64,000 nt of DNA, taken from Paratractidigestivibacter sp963605405. GTDB taxonomy: Bacteria > Actinomycetota > Coriobacteriia > Coriobacteriales > Atopobiaceae. A program made the translations under genes and the position numbers. Under the pieces are notes generated by a model, which was given only the letters and a program-made list of their open reading frames with translations, did not search any database and was not told where the DNA came from. The DNA is taken from assembly GCA_963605405.1 (NCBI GenBank), contig CAVCUP010000005.1, forward strand, positions 52,504 through 116,503, written 5' to 3'. Of the stretch, positions 45,167 through 56,239 are shown one piece after another (the first letter of the stretch is position 1; every line of letters starts with the position of its first letter).

Positions 45167-46372
45167 CTACTCAATGATGGAGGTCACGCGGCCGTCACCG
45201 ACGGTGTGGCCACCCTCGCGGATAGCGAACTTGAGGCCCTGCTCCATAGCGATGGCGTGGATAAGCTCGCAGGTGACGGTGATGTGGTCGCCAGGCATAG
45301 CCATCTCAACCTTGGTGCCGTTGGAGTCGGTGAGCTCCTGCACGTCGCCGGTGATGTCGGTGGTGCGGAAGTAGAACTGCGGACGGTAACCAGCGAAGAA
45401 CGGGGTGTGACGGCCGCCCTCCTCCTTGGTCAGAACGTAAATCTCGCCGGTGAACTTCTTGTGCGGGGTAACGGAGCCGGGCTTGCAGAGAACCTGTCCG
45501 CGCTCAATCTGCTCACGCTTGATGCCACGGAGAAGAATACCGACGTTATCGCCAGCCTCGCAGAAGTCCATGGTCTTGCGGAACATCTCGATGCCGGTGG
45601 CAACAGAGGTCTGGGTATCCTTGATACCGACAATCTCGACCTGATCGTTGAGCTTGAGCTCGCCGCGCTCGACACGACCGGTGGCGACGGTACCACGACC
45701 AGAGATGGTCATGACATCCTCGATGGCCATCAGGAACGGCTTCTCGTTGTCGCGGGCCGGGGTCGGGATGTAGGAGTCGACCTGGTGCATGAGCTCGGTG
45801 ATGGAGTCAACCCACTTCTGCTCACCGTTGAGGGCACCAAGAGCGGAGCCGCGGATGATGGGCAGGTCGTCACCGGGGAAGTCGTACTCGGAGAGGAGGT
45901 CGCGGGTCTCCATCTCGACGAGGTCGATAAGCTCCTCGTCGTCAACCATGTCGCACTTGTTAAGGAAGACGATGATGTAAGGAACGCCGACCTGGCGGGC
46001 GAGGAGGATGTGCTCGCGGGTCTGGGCCATGGGGCCGTCGGTGGCTGCGATGACGAGGATGGCGCCGTCCATCTGAGCCGCACCGGAAATCATGTTCTTG
46101 ATGTAGTCAGCGTGGCCCGGGCAGTCGACGTGAGCGTAGTGACGCTCCCAGGTCTCATACTCGATGTGGGCAACGTTAATGGTAATGCCGCGCTGGCGCT
46201 CCTCGGGAGCCTTGTCGATGTTCTCGAACGCGGTGTAGTCAGCCTTGCAGCCATCGGTCTCGGAGAGGACCTTGGTGATAGCGGCGGTCGTGGTGGTCTT
46301 GCCGTGGTCGACGTGACCAATCGTGCCGATGTTTACGTGGGGCTTAGAACGGTCGAACTTCTCCTTGGCCAT
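45167..46372 (-). CDS. tuf: Elongation factor Tu
   Basis: 401 residues from the ATG at 46372 (MAKEKFDRSKPHVN), 6 nt after GGAGG; an earlier in-frame ATG touches the Shine-Dalgarno. G1 GHVDHGKTTTT, G3 DCPGHADYIKNM and G4 NKCDMVD are present. It is transcribed behind three tRNAs instead of in the str operon. It is the only tuf in the window. Confidence 0.98.
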   Translation of the reverse strand: MAKEKFDRSKPHVNIGTIGHVDHGKTTTTAAITKVLSETDGCKADYTAFENIDKAPEERQRGITINVAHIEYETWERHYAHVDCPGHADYIKNMISGAAQMDGAILVIAATDGPMAQTREHILLARQVGVPYIIVFLNKCDMVDDEELIDLVEMETRDLLSEYDFPGDDLPIIRGSALGALNGEQKWVDSITELMHQVDSYIPTPARDNEKPFLMAIEDVMTISGRGTVATGRVERGELKLNDQVEIVGIKDTQTSVATGIEMFRKTMDFCEAGDNVGILLRGIKREQIERGQVLCKPGSVTPHKKFTGEIYVLTKEEGGRHTPFFAGYRPQFYFRTTDITGDVQELTDSNGTKVEMAMPGDHITVTCELIHAIAMEQGLKFAIREGGHTVGDGRVTSIIE

Positions 46373-46443
46373 TGCCATCCTCCTTTTGGAAGAACTAACT
46401 GCTACATATGCTGAGCGGCGACCGAAGCCGCCGCCTGAAGCTC

Positions 46444-46520
46444 TGGTACCGGTGACTGGATTCGAACCAGTGACATCGCGGGTATGAGCCGCGTGCTCTA
46501 ACCAGCTGAGCTACACCGGC
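46444..46520 (-). tRNA. tRNA-Met (CAT)
   Basis: Anticodon loop CTCATAC, acceptor GCCGGTG/CACCGGT with a G1-U72 wobble, encoded CCA. The anticodon stem lacks the three G-C pairs of initiator tRNA, so it is an elongator Met or possibly a lysidine Ile2 tRNA. Confidence 0.9.
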
Positions 46521-46543
46521 ATGGTGCCGAACATCTTGAAAAA

Positions 46544-46619
46544 TGGAGCCCGCGACCGGATTCGAACCGGTGACCTCTTCGTTACCAACGAAGTGCTCTA
46601 CCTACTGAGCTACACGGGC
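46544..46619 (-). tRNA. tRNA-Thr (GGT)
   Basis: Anticodon loop TTGGTAA, acceptor GCCCGTG/CGCGGGC, encoded CCA. Confidence 0.96.
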
Positions 46620-46620
46620 A

Positions 46621-46704
46621 TGGTGGGGATGCTAGGACTCGAACCTAGGAACCCAGAGGGAGCGGATTTACAGTCCGCCGCAGTTGCCGCTGTGCCACAT
46701 CCCC
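46621..46704 (-). tRNA. tRNA-Tyr (GTA)
   Basis: 84 nt with long variable arm, anticodon loop CTGTAAA, acceptor GGGGATG/CATCCCC, encoded CCA. Confidence 0.96.
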
Positions 46705-46758
46705 ATTCCCTTATCAAGAACCTGCATTGGAGCGAATGTCCCCTGCAAGCGGTTTGTA

Positions 46759-46787
46759 ATATTACGGGTCGACCTAGGGATTGTCAA
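46759..46787 (-). promoter_or_regulatory. Promoter of tRNA-Tyr-Thr-Met-tuf
   Basis: Near-consensus on the minus strand: -35 TTGACA (46782-46787), 17-nt spacer, -10 TAATAT (46759-46764), about 55 nt before tRNA-Tyr. Confidence 0.9.
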
Positions 46788-46801
46788 CGATTACCCCGCC
46801 T

Positions 46802-46813
46802 CCGGGCGTATCC
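46802..46813 (-). repeat. GGATACGCCCGG element upstream of the tRNA/tuf promoter
   Basis: Third identical copy, 14 bp upstream of the -35. Confidence 0.6.
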
Positions 46814-46882
46814 CGTCCTCAATTTCTGCACATCCCCAGGTCAAAGGGTGTGTTAACCGCTCTTCTGACACCTCGATACGCA

Positions 46883-46912
46883 TCGAGGCCCCGAATTTCT
46901 TCAGGGCCTCGA
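46883..46912 (-). terminator. Hairpin after tRNA-Thr(TGT)
   Basis: TCGAGGCCC/GGGCCTCGA 9-bp stem just downstream of the tRNA. No U-run follows, so the call is moderate. Confidence 0.5.
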
Positions 46913-46923
46913 GAAATAAATCC

Positions 46924-46998
46924 TGGAGCCGGCAGAGGGAGTCGAACCCCCAACCCACGGTTTACAAAACCGTTGCTCTGCCATTGAGCCATGCCGGC
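46924..46998 (-). tRNA. tRNA-Thr (TGT)
   Basis: Anticodon loop TTTGTAA, acceptor GCCGGCA/TGCCGGC, encoded CCA. It lies 37 bp after the YacP gene, probably in its transcript. Confidence 0.96.
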
Positions 46999-47035
46999 AA
47001 GCGCATTGAGTATAGCGAACAACCGCTCCCGCGCG

Positions 47036-47575
47036 CTAGCGCCCAAGCAGCTTCCAGAGCTTCTCCCGCTGCTCGGGCGAGAGCCTGTCCTCCAGGGTCA
47101 TGCGTTGGCGCTGGCGCGCGGCGTTCTCGCTCTCGTACTCCACGGCCAGGGCATCGACATCGTGGACGAGCACGTCGCTCGATATCTTCGATACAGGGAT
47201 TCCTCCGACCGTGGCGCGAATCGTCGAGTCGGACGTCACCACTGTGACGGCGTGCGGAACGAGCCTTTCCTCGGTGACCAGCCGCTCGATGACGGCGTCT
47301 GCGCTCTCCCCCGTCTTGGAGAAGATGGTGCGGACACCCCCGCGCGACGTATAGGGGCGCTCCGGAGAGACGTTGTTCGCGGCATCGAAGACCACGATGG
47401 GCTCGTACTTGCCCTTGGCATAGGCGGCGACATCGGAGATGAGCAGCTCACGGGACTGCTCGAACGGATCGGTGACCCCGGAGCGGTCCATACGAGACAT
47501 ATAGCGCTCCGACTTGAAGATCACGTTATAGCCGTCGACCACGAGCAGGTCGAGGCGTTTCTTCGCGGCGGCCAT
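47036..47575 (-). CDS. yacP: NYN-domain ribonuclease-like protein (YacP/Rae1 family)
   Basis: 179 residues of the PIN/NYN fold: LLVVDGYNVIF, VVFDAANN and VVTSDSTIRA carry the acidic residues. Family members in Firmicutes cleave mRNA in the ribosomal A site (Rae1). It follows the RlmB-type gene directly, as in the Bacillus cysS-mrnC-rlmB-yacP cluster; mrnC is missing here. Confidence 0.88.
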   Translation of the reverse strand: MAAAKKRLDLLVVDGYNVIFKSERYMSRMDRSGVTDPFEQSRELLISDVAAYAKGKYEPIVVFDAANNVSPERPYTSRGGVRTIFSKTGESADAVIERLVTEERLVPHAVTVVTSDSTIRATVGGIPVSKISSDVLVHDVDALAVEYESENAARQRQRMTLEDRLSPEQREKLWKLLGR

Positions 47576-47578
47576 GCC

Positions 47579-48511
47579 TTATGCCCCCGTGCTCACGCGG
47601 CGAAGCCATTCGTAGGCCATCACGGTCGTGGCCTGGGCGACGTTCAGGGACTCCACACGGCCCCGCTGCGGCAGCTTGGCCGAGAAGTCGCACTTCTCGA
47701 GAACCAGGCGAGAGATGCCGGAGCCCTCCGAGCCCATGACGAGGGCGAGACGGCCGCCCATGGGCGCGTCCCAGACGCCCTGCTGGGCATGCTCGGTGGA
47801 GGCGCAGCTCCAGAACCCGGCGGACTTCAGGCGCTCGAGCGCGCGGGGCAGGTTGGCCACCTGGGCGATGGGGATATGAAGCACCGCCCCCGCCGAGGTC
47901 TTGTACGCGCCGACGCCGACCTTGGCGGCGCGGGCGTTGGCGATGACAACGCCCGCGGCGCCCACGACCTCGGCCGTGCGCACGATGGCGCCGAAGTTGC
48001 CCTCGTCGGTCACGTGGTCGAGAACGATCACGAGGGCGTCCCCGGAGCCCGCGGCGTTGATGACCTCGCCAAGCTCGGCATACTCGAAGGGCCTGGTCCG
48101 CACGACGATGCCCTGGTGGGCGCCATGGCTCGAGAGCTGGTCGAGGCGGGCGCGCGGCACGACCTCGACGGGAACGCCCCTACGCTCGAGCACGGAGACG
48201 ATGCGCTCGAGGGCGGGGTCCGGCTGCCCGGATGAGATTGCGACCATCGCGCTTCTGAGCGGCATGCCGCAGGAGAGGGCCTCCTCGACGGCGCGGCGCC
48301 CCTCGATGAGGTCGGATCGGCTCGTGCCCTCGCCGCGAGGGCGGCGATCCGCTCCCGCGCGGCCCGCCTGCTGCCGGCCGCGCCCTGCCGCCTGGCGCTG
48401 GTTTTTGCCCTGGGCGCCGCGGGCCGTCTGGCCGCCGCGGGGCTGGTTTCCGCGGGCCTGTCCTCGCCCCTTGTTCGAGCTGCCGGCCTGGTTGCTTCTC
48501 TTCTGCGACAT
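47579..48511 (-). CDS. rlmB: 23S rRNA 2'-O-methyltransferase, TrmH/RlmB family
   Basis: SpoU-type knot methyltransferase: motif 1 DHVTDEGNFGAIVRTAEVVG, motif 2 LVMGSEGSGISRL, motif 3 QRGRVESLNVAQAT. The likely target is G2251 of 23S rRNA. The first 65 or so residues are an Arg/Gly/Gln-rich unstructured tail (several RG repeats) ahead of the substrate-binding domain. 310 residues. Confidence 0.92.
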   Translation of the reverse strand: MSQKRSNQAGSSNKGRGQARGNQPRGGQTARGAQGKNQRQAAGRGRQQAGRAGADRRPRGEGTSRSDLIEGRRAVEEALSCGMPLRSAMVAISSGQPDPALERIVSVLERRGVPVEVVPRARLDQLSSHGAHQGIVVRTRPFEYAELGEVINAAGSGDALVIVLDHVTDEGNFGAIVRTAEVVGAAGVVIANARAAKVGVGAYKTSAGAVLHIPIAQVANLPRALERLKSAGFWSCASTEHAQQGVWDAPMGGRLALVMGSEGSGISRLVLEKCDFSAKLPQRGRVESLNVAQATTVMAYEWLRRVSTGA

Positions 48512-48514
48512 GGG

Positions 48515-49993
48515 CTACGCCTTCTTGTGGAGACGGGCGCCGGCAGCGGTGTCCTCGACCACGAGGCCGAGGGCGCTGATACCGTCGCGGATGGCGTCTG
48601 CGCGGGCCCAGTCCTTGGCGGCGCGGGCCTCTTGGCGGGCGGCGAGAAGCGCGCTGGCGGCCTCTTCGGCCGAGTCGCCCACGTACCCAGCGTTCTCGCG
48701 CGCGAGGTCGACGAGCTCACGGGGCAGCTCGCTTTGGGCGCCCGCTCGGCCGAGGTCGACGCCCAGCACGTTCGAGAGCTCACAGAGCGTGTCGGCGGCA
48801 CGCAGGCAGACAGCGTTCGCGTACTTCTCGCCGGCGGCGTCCATATAGCTGTTCGAGGCCGTCACCAGCGCGAACACGGCGGCTAGGGCGCCGGCGGTGT
48901 TGAAGTCGTCGTCCATCTGGCGCTCGAACTCCTCGCGCGCCTCGTCCACGGCCCGCGCGAACTCGCGGTCGGCGTCCTCGAGGTCTCCGCCCTTGGGCTT
49001 CTGGCCCGCAGCCCAGCGCAGGTTGCGTACGCAGGTCTGTATGCGCTCGAGCGTGCCCACGGTGCCATCGAGGCGCTCGAAGCTGAAGTCGAGGGGCGCG
49101 CGGTACTGGGTCTGGAGCATAAGCAGGCGCACGGCGTCGGCGGGGTACTTGTCCAGCACTTCCTTAAGCGTGTAGAAGTTGCCGAGCGACTTGGACATCT
49201 TCTCGCCGTTGACACGCAGCATGCCCGCGTGCATCCAGGTGTTCGCAAGGGCCTTGTCCCAGGCGCACATGGCCTGGGCAGTCTCGTTCTCGTGATGCGG
49301 GAAGATGAGGTCGGCGCCTCCGCCGTGGATGTCGATGGGGGTGCCGAGGTAGCGGTGGATCATCGCGCAGCACTCGGTGTGCCAACCGGGGCGGCCGTCT
49401 CCCCAGGGAGAGGGCCAGCTCGGCTCACCGGGCTTGGCGGCCTTCCAGAGAGCGAAGTCGAAGGGGTCGCGCTTCTCGTCGTTGACCTCCACGCGCTCGC
49501 CGGCGCGCAGCTGGTCGAGGTCGCGACCGGACAGGATGCCGTAGTTGTGGTCGGCGCGGACGGAGAAGTAGACGTCGCCCGAGGGCACCGGATACGCGAA
49601 GCCCTTGTCGATGAGCACCTGGATCATTTCCTGCATGGCCTCGATCTCGCGCGTGGCGCGCGGGCGGATGTCCGGGTCGAGGATCCCGAAGCGGTGCATC
49701 TGCTCGATAAAGGCGGCCGAGCATTCCTCGGCGACCTCGGCGGCGGTGCGGCCCTGCTCATTGGCCCGATTGATGATCTTGTCATCGACGTCGGTGAGGT
49801 TCTGGGCGAAGGTGACCTGATAGCCCTTATGCATGAGGTAGCGGCGGATCACATCGAACGAGAGGAACGTGCGCGCGTTGCCGATGTGAATCTGGTCGTA
49901 GACCGTAGGTCCGCACACGTACATGCGGACCTTACCTTCCTCGATGGGGACAAGCTCCTCTTTGCGGTGGGTCTGGCTGTTGTAGACGAGCAT
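48515..49993 (-). CDS. cysS: Cysteinyl-tRNA synthetase
   Basis: 492 residues from the ATG at 49993 (MLVYNSQTHRKEE) with GAGGAG upstream. HIGH-type motif IHIGNAR, zinc ligands (CGPTVYD; GWHTECCAM; HHENE), and KMSKSL are present. The frame opens 18 codons earlier but without ribosome binding site support. Confidence 0.96.
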   Translation of the reverse strand: MLVYNSQTHRKEELVPIEEGKVRMYVCGPTVYDQIHIGNARTFLSFDVIRRYLMHKGYQVTFAQNLTDVDDKIINRANEQGRTAAEVAEECSAAFIEQMHRFGILDPDIRPRATREIEAMQEMIQVLIDKGFAYPVPSGDVYFSVRADHNYGILSGRDLDQLRAGERVEVNDEKRDPFDFALWKAAKPGEPSWPSPWGDGRPGWHTECCAMIHRYLGTPIDIHGGGADLIFPHHENETAQAMCAWDKALANTWMHAGMLRVNGEKMSKSLGNFYTLKEVLDKYPADAVRLLMLQTQYRAPLDFSFERLDGTVGTLERIQTCVRNLRWAAGQKPKGGDLEDADREFARAVDEAREEFERQMDDDFNTAGALAAVFALVTASNSYMDAAGEKYANAVCLRAADTLCELSNVLGVDLGRAGAQSELPRELVDLARENAGYVGDSAEEAASALLAARQEARAAKDWARADAIRDGISALGLVVEDTAAGARLHKKA

Positions 49994-50095
49994 GCTGCGC
50001 TCCTCGCTGTTCTGTATATCTGGTCGTACTGGGACAGGGTAATACACGCGGCGGTCAACAGACGCCTTGGGCCGCGCGGCCCGGGACCGGTTCGG

Positions 50096-50572
50096 CTAGC
50101 CCCGCTCGAGCAAGGCGACGGCCCAGGCGGCGATGCCCTCCTCGCGGCCGACGAAGCCGAGCCTCTCGGTCGTTGTGGCCTTGACGCCCACCGCTTCGGC
50201 ATCGACCCCCATGGCGGCGGCGAGGTTCTCCCTCATCTGCTCGCGATAAGGCGCGAGCTTGGGGGCCTGGGCCGCCACGGTACAGTCGCAGTCCAGGATC
50301 GTGAAGCCGCGTTCTCGCGCCAGGGCCGCCACCCGGCCGAGAAGCACCAGCGAGTCGGCGCCCTCGTAGGCCGGGTCGTCGTCGGGAAAGAGCTTGCCGA
50401 TGTCCCCTGCGCGCATGGCGCCGAGGGTAGCGTCCATAAGGGCATGGGCGAGCACGTCGGCGTCCGAGTGCCCGGCAAGGCCGCGCGCGCTCGGCACGTC
50501 AACGCCGCCGAGAATGCACTTTCTACCCTCGGCGAACGCGTGGACGTCGAAGCCGTGGCCGATCCTAAGCAT
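50096..50572 (-). CDS. ispF: 2-C-methyl-D-erythritol 2,4-cyclodiphosphate synthase
   Basis: MEP-pathway enzyme. Metal-site motifs GHGFDVHAF and GHSDADVLAHALMDA, and a C-terminal KATTTERLGFVGREEGIA. 158 residues. Its ATG overlaps the ispD stop (TGATG). Confidence 0.97.
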   Translation of the reverse strand: MLRIGHGFDVHAFAEGRKCILGGVDVPSARGLAGHSDADVLAHALMDATLGAMRAGDIGKLFPDDDPAYEGADSLVLLGRVAALARERGFTILDCDCTVAAQAPKLAPYREQMRENLAAAMGVDAEAVGVKATTTERLGFVGREEGIAAWAVALLERG

Positions 50573-51372
50573 CAGATTTCTCCTCTTCCCACAGGGCCGA
50601 TTCTGCAGCCGTCGTCAACGAGCCGCTGTTCAAGCGTGGCGGCGGCCACCGCGAGATCCTCGGGCAGCGTGACCTTGATGTTGTCGCGCGAACACTCCAC
50701 GCAGCGCACCTTGCCGCCATGGCGCTCGACGAGCGACGAATCGTCGGTTCCCGCGAAGCCTTCCCAGAAGGCAGCCTTGTAAGCGGCCACAAGGGGCCTG
50801 GCCCTGAACACCTGCGGCGTCTGGGCGGCCCAGTAGAACGAGCGGTCCGGCGTGGCGATGATCTGGCTCCCCTCGACGAGCTTGAGCGTGTCGACGGAGC
50901 GATTGGCGCATATGGCGCCCGCAAGCGCCGGGTCCGAGCGCACCTCGGCGCAGCAGCGCTCGATGGCCTCGACCTCGATGAGCGGGCGCGCCGAGTCGTG
51001 CACGGCGATGAGCGACGCCTCGCGCGGGGCAACCGAGAGGCCCGAGAAGACCGAGTCCTGCCGCGTGGCGCCCGAGGGGGCGAAGCTCACGGGCTTTGCC
51101 AGCGTGAGGCCGGCAAGAACGTCCTTCTCGACCAGGTCGACCTTGTCCGGGGCGCAGACTATGAGGAGCGAGGAGACGCTCGGCGCGCGGTCGAACGCCA
51201 TGACGGACCAGCTCATGATCGGAAGGCCGCAGAGCTCGACGAACTGCTTGCCGCGCGGATCGCCGAAGCGTTCGCCCGTGCCGCCGGCCAGGATGATGGC
51301 GCAGGTGTCCGCCCCGGCCTCGGGGGCGCCGACGCGCTCACGCTCGGCGCAGGGGCATGTGGGGGCGCTCAT
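50572..51372 (-). CDS. ispD: 2-C-methyl-D-erythritol 4-phosphate cytidylyltransferase
   Basis: Third MEP-pathway step. Nucleotide-binding ILAGGTGERFG and the VHDSARPLIE motif are present. I start at the ATG at 51372, which overlaps the disA stop as ATGA. 266 residues with a roughly 20-residue N-terminal extension rich in Cys and Glu before the fold. Separate from, but coupled to, ispF. Confidence 0.95.
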   Translation of the reverse strand: MSAPTCPCAERERVGAPEAGADTCAIILAGGTGERFGDPRGKQFVELCGLPIMSWSVMAFDRAPSVSSLLIVCAPDKVDLVEKDVLAGLTLAKPVSFAPSGATRQDSVFSGLSVAPREASLIAVHDSARPLIEVEAIERCCAEVRSDPALAGAICANRSVDTLKLVEGSQIIATPDRSFYWAAQTPQVFRARPLVAAYKAAFWEGFAGTDDSSLVERHGGKVRCVECSRDNIKVTLPEDLAVAAATLEQRLVDDGCRIGPVGRGEI

Positions 51373-52448
51373 TCGTTCTTCCCCCACATGCGGTGCAGGC
51401 TGTTCGCGAGGACGCCGGGGTTCTTGACGCCTATCTCGCCGAGACGGGCCGGGTCGTCGTCGACGGCCTCCAAGACCTCCTGCAGCGACCCGTACTCGTC
51501 GACCAGCTTGTCGGCCATGCCCTCGCGCACGACCGAGACGCGGCTGAGCGTGCGCAGGCCGAGCGGCGTCATGATGGAGTCCTCGCCGCGCTCATCGCTG
51601 TACCCGAGGAGCTTGGCCACGTACTTGGCGGACCTGAGCTTGGTGTTGTCGGCCTCATGCAGGCGCGCGCGAATCGCTCGGGCGGCGTCTTCCGAGGAGT
51701 CGCTCGCATAGTCGCGGATGAGCAGGGTATAGACCTCGTCCATCGTTCCGACGATCTCGCTTCTCTGCATCGCGACGGTGCGGCCCTCGCGGCCGAGCTG
51801 CAGGATACAGTCCTCAAGCTCGCCGTCGGCGGTCATGAGCGTCTCGAATAGATACAGGATGTTCGTCACGTCGCCGAGCGTCACGTAGTTGTCGAGCTCG
51901 AGGCTCGTGAGGCGCAGCAGCCTCTTGTCGAGCTGAGTGCGGGTGTTCTGCATCGCGGCCGTGAGCTGGTTCACCGAGACCATGAGCGCCGAGACCTGCT
52001 TGAGCTCGAACCCCGTGCCGTCCACGTACACGTTCACGACCTGCCGGCGCTCAGAGACCGAGACGACCATAGCCTTGGTGAGAAGGCTCATGCGCGCGGC
52101 GGTCCTGTGACGCGTGCCTGTCTCCGAGGTGGGCAGCGAGGGGTCCGGGTTGAGGTGGTAGTTGGCGCGAAGAATCTTCGTGAGGTCCTTGTCCATGACC
52201 ACGGCGCCGTCCATCTTGCAGAGCTCGAAAAGCCGGTTCGCGGTAAAGGAGACATCGAGCTTGAAGCCGTCGTCGCCCGCCGCGAGCACGTTCTCCGTGT
52301 CTCCGACGCAGATAAGCGCGCCCATGTGGCCCGCGATGATCATGTCGAGCGCGTGGCGCAGCGCCGTACCCGGCGCGGTCTTGCGGATGGCGTCATCGAG
52401 CCGGGCCTGTCGATCGTCGTAGCCCAGCTCGAACAGGGCGTTGTCCAT
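51369..52448 (-). CDS. disA: DNA integrity scanning diadenylate cyclase DisA
   Basis: Makes c-di-AMP and scans DNA for branches. Catalytic DGAVVMDKD and GTRHRTAARMS lie in the N-terminal DAC domain, a helical spine follows, and a C-terminal helix-hairpin-helix (LARLGEIGVKNPGVLANSLHR-like) ends the protein. 359 residues. Next to clpC, as in several Gram-positives. Confidence 0.95.
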   Translation of the reverse strand: MDNALFELGYDDRQARLDDAIRKTAPGTALRHALDMIIAGHMGALICVGDTENVLAAGDDGFKLDVSFTANRLFELCKMDGAVVMDKDLTKILRANYHLNPDPSLPTSETGTRHRTAARMSLLTKAMVVSVSERRQVVNVYVDGTGFELKQVSALMVSVNQLTAAMQNTRTQLDKRLLRLTSLELDNYVTLGDVTNILYLFETLMTADGELEDCILQLGREGRTVAMQRSEIVGTMDEVYTLLIRDYASDSSEDAARAIRARLHEADNTKLRSAKYVAKLLGYSDERGEDSIMTPLGLRTLSRVSVVREGMADKLVDEYGSLQEVLEAVDDDPARLGEIGVKNPGVLANSLHRMWGKNE

Positions 52449-52565
52449 GGTCGTCCCTCCTCGGTACTCTCGAAGCGCGGCGAGAAGCGCCGCGGCCCGC
52501 CTCTATTCTCGCTTTGCGAAGAGGCGCCTCAGGGCAAGTATATGCCCCGAGGCGCCGCGGTCACG

Positions 52566-55172
<2,607 letters not shown>

Positions 55173-55311
55173 CGGATCGGGTCCTCTCGTTTACGAATGT
55201 GCCCTAAGTGTGTACCCTCGACGCTCGTAAGGCAAACCGCCGACACGCGACGGCAAACGAGCAGCGAGGCCGCGCGAGAAGCGCTATGGGCTGCGGGATT
55301 GGCAAGAAGCG

Positions 55312-55333
55312 CGCCCGGATAGAATCGCGGGCG
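55312..55333 (-). terminator. Weak hairpin after the YitT gene
   Basis: CGCCCG/CGGGCG stem with a 10-nt loop followed by CGCTTCTTG; a modest terminator candidate before clpC. Confidence 0.35.
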
Positions 55334-55360
55334 TCGACGGCCAGCACATCCGTCGCTCCC

Positions 55361-56233
55361 CTACCCCTGGATACTGCCGAACCCCTCGCCGAAGGCCTCG
55401 TGCACCTCGGAGATGAACACGATTGCCTCAGGGTCCTCCTCGGCCACGACCTCCTTAAGCAGCGAGACCTGGTTGCGGCCGAGCACGCAGAAGAGGATCG
55501 GCCGGTCGCTGCCGCTCCACACGCCCCGGGCCTGAATCTCCGTGCAGCCTCGGTTGAGGTCATACATGATGGCGTTGGCTATCTCGGCGTGCTTCCCGGA
55601 AATGATGTAGGCGGCGCGCTCGGAGCGCGGGCCATCGACCACGGCGTCGATGACCTTGCCGCAGATATACATGGCCACCGCCGCGTACAGCGCGTTCTCG
55701 ACTGAGAAGACCGGCGCCGAAGCGGCGATGATAAGGCCGTCCACGATCATGACGGCCGTGCCGAGGGGAAGCCCCACCTGCTTGGCCAAAAGCTGCGCGA
55801 CGATGTCCGTGCCGCCGGTGTTGCCGCCCGTGCGGAAGACCATCCCCAGTCCGACGCCCGTGACGACGCCGCCCCACAACGCGCAGAGCAACAGGTCCCC
55901 GTTTCCGAGAACCGGCATGAACGGCGCGAGCGCATCCGTAAATAAGCCGCAGGCCACGATACCTATAACGGTTCGGACGATATAGCCCCTGTTGCCCGTC
56001 TTGATTACGAGCATGAGCAGGAAGATGTTCATCACGATGGTCTGGATACCCACGGGCAGCGCAATGCCGACCGTGCGGGCCAACGCGTAGAACACCGTGG
56101 CCAGGCCGGTGACGCCGCCTGCCGCAAGGCCGTTGGGAACCTCGAAGCAGTCGACGCCGACGGCGAAGATCGCCGAGCCGGCAAGGATCAGCACAAGGTC
56201 GCGCAGGCGCACGCGCCAACGGTCATGCGTCAT
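55361..56233 (-). CDS. YitT-family membrane protein
   Basis: 290 residues. Five to six membrane helices with the YitT/DUF161 motif FEVPNGLAAGGVTGLA and the repeat FRTGGNTGGTDIVAQLL, then a C-terminal cytoplasmic DUF2179 domain (about 210-290). The transported species or function is unknown for the family. It sits between prfB and clpC. Confidence 0.92.
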   Translation of the reverse strand: MTHDRWRVRLRDLVLILAGSAIFAVGVDCFEVPNGLAAGGVTGLATVFYALARTVGIALPVGIQTIVMNIFLLMLVIKTGNRGYIVRTVIGIVACGLFTDALAPFMPVLGNGDLLLCALWGGVVTGVGLGMVFRTGGNTGGTDIVAQLLAKQVGLPLGTAVMIVDGLIIAASAPVFSVENALYAAVAMYICGKVIDAVVDGPRSERAAYIISGKHAEIANAIMYDLNRGCTEIQARGVWSGSDRPILFCVLGRNQVSLLKEVVAEEDPEAIVFISEVHEAFGEGFGSIQG

Positions 56234-56239
56234 GCGCGC

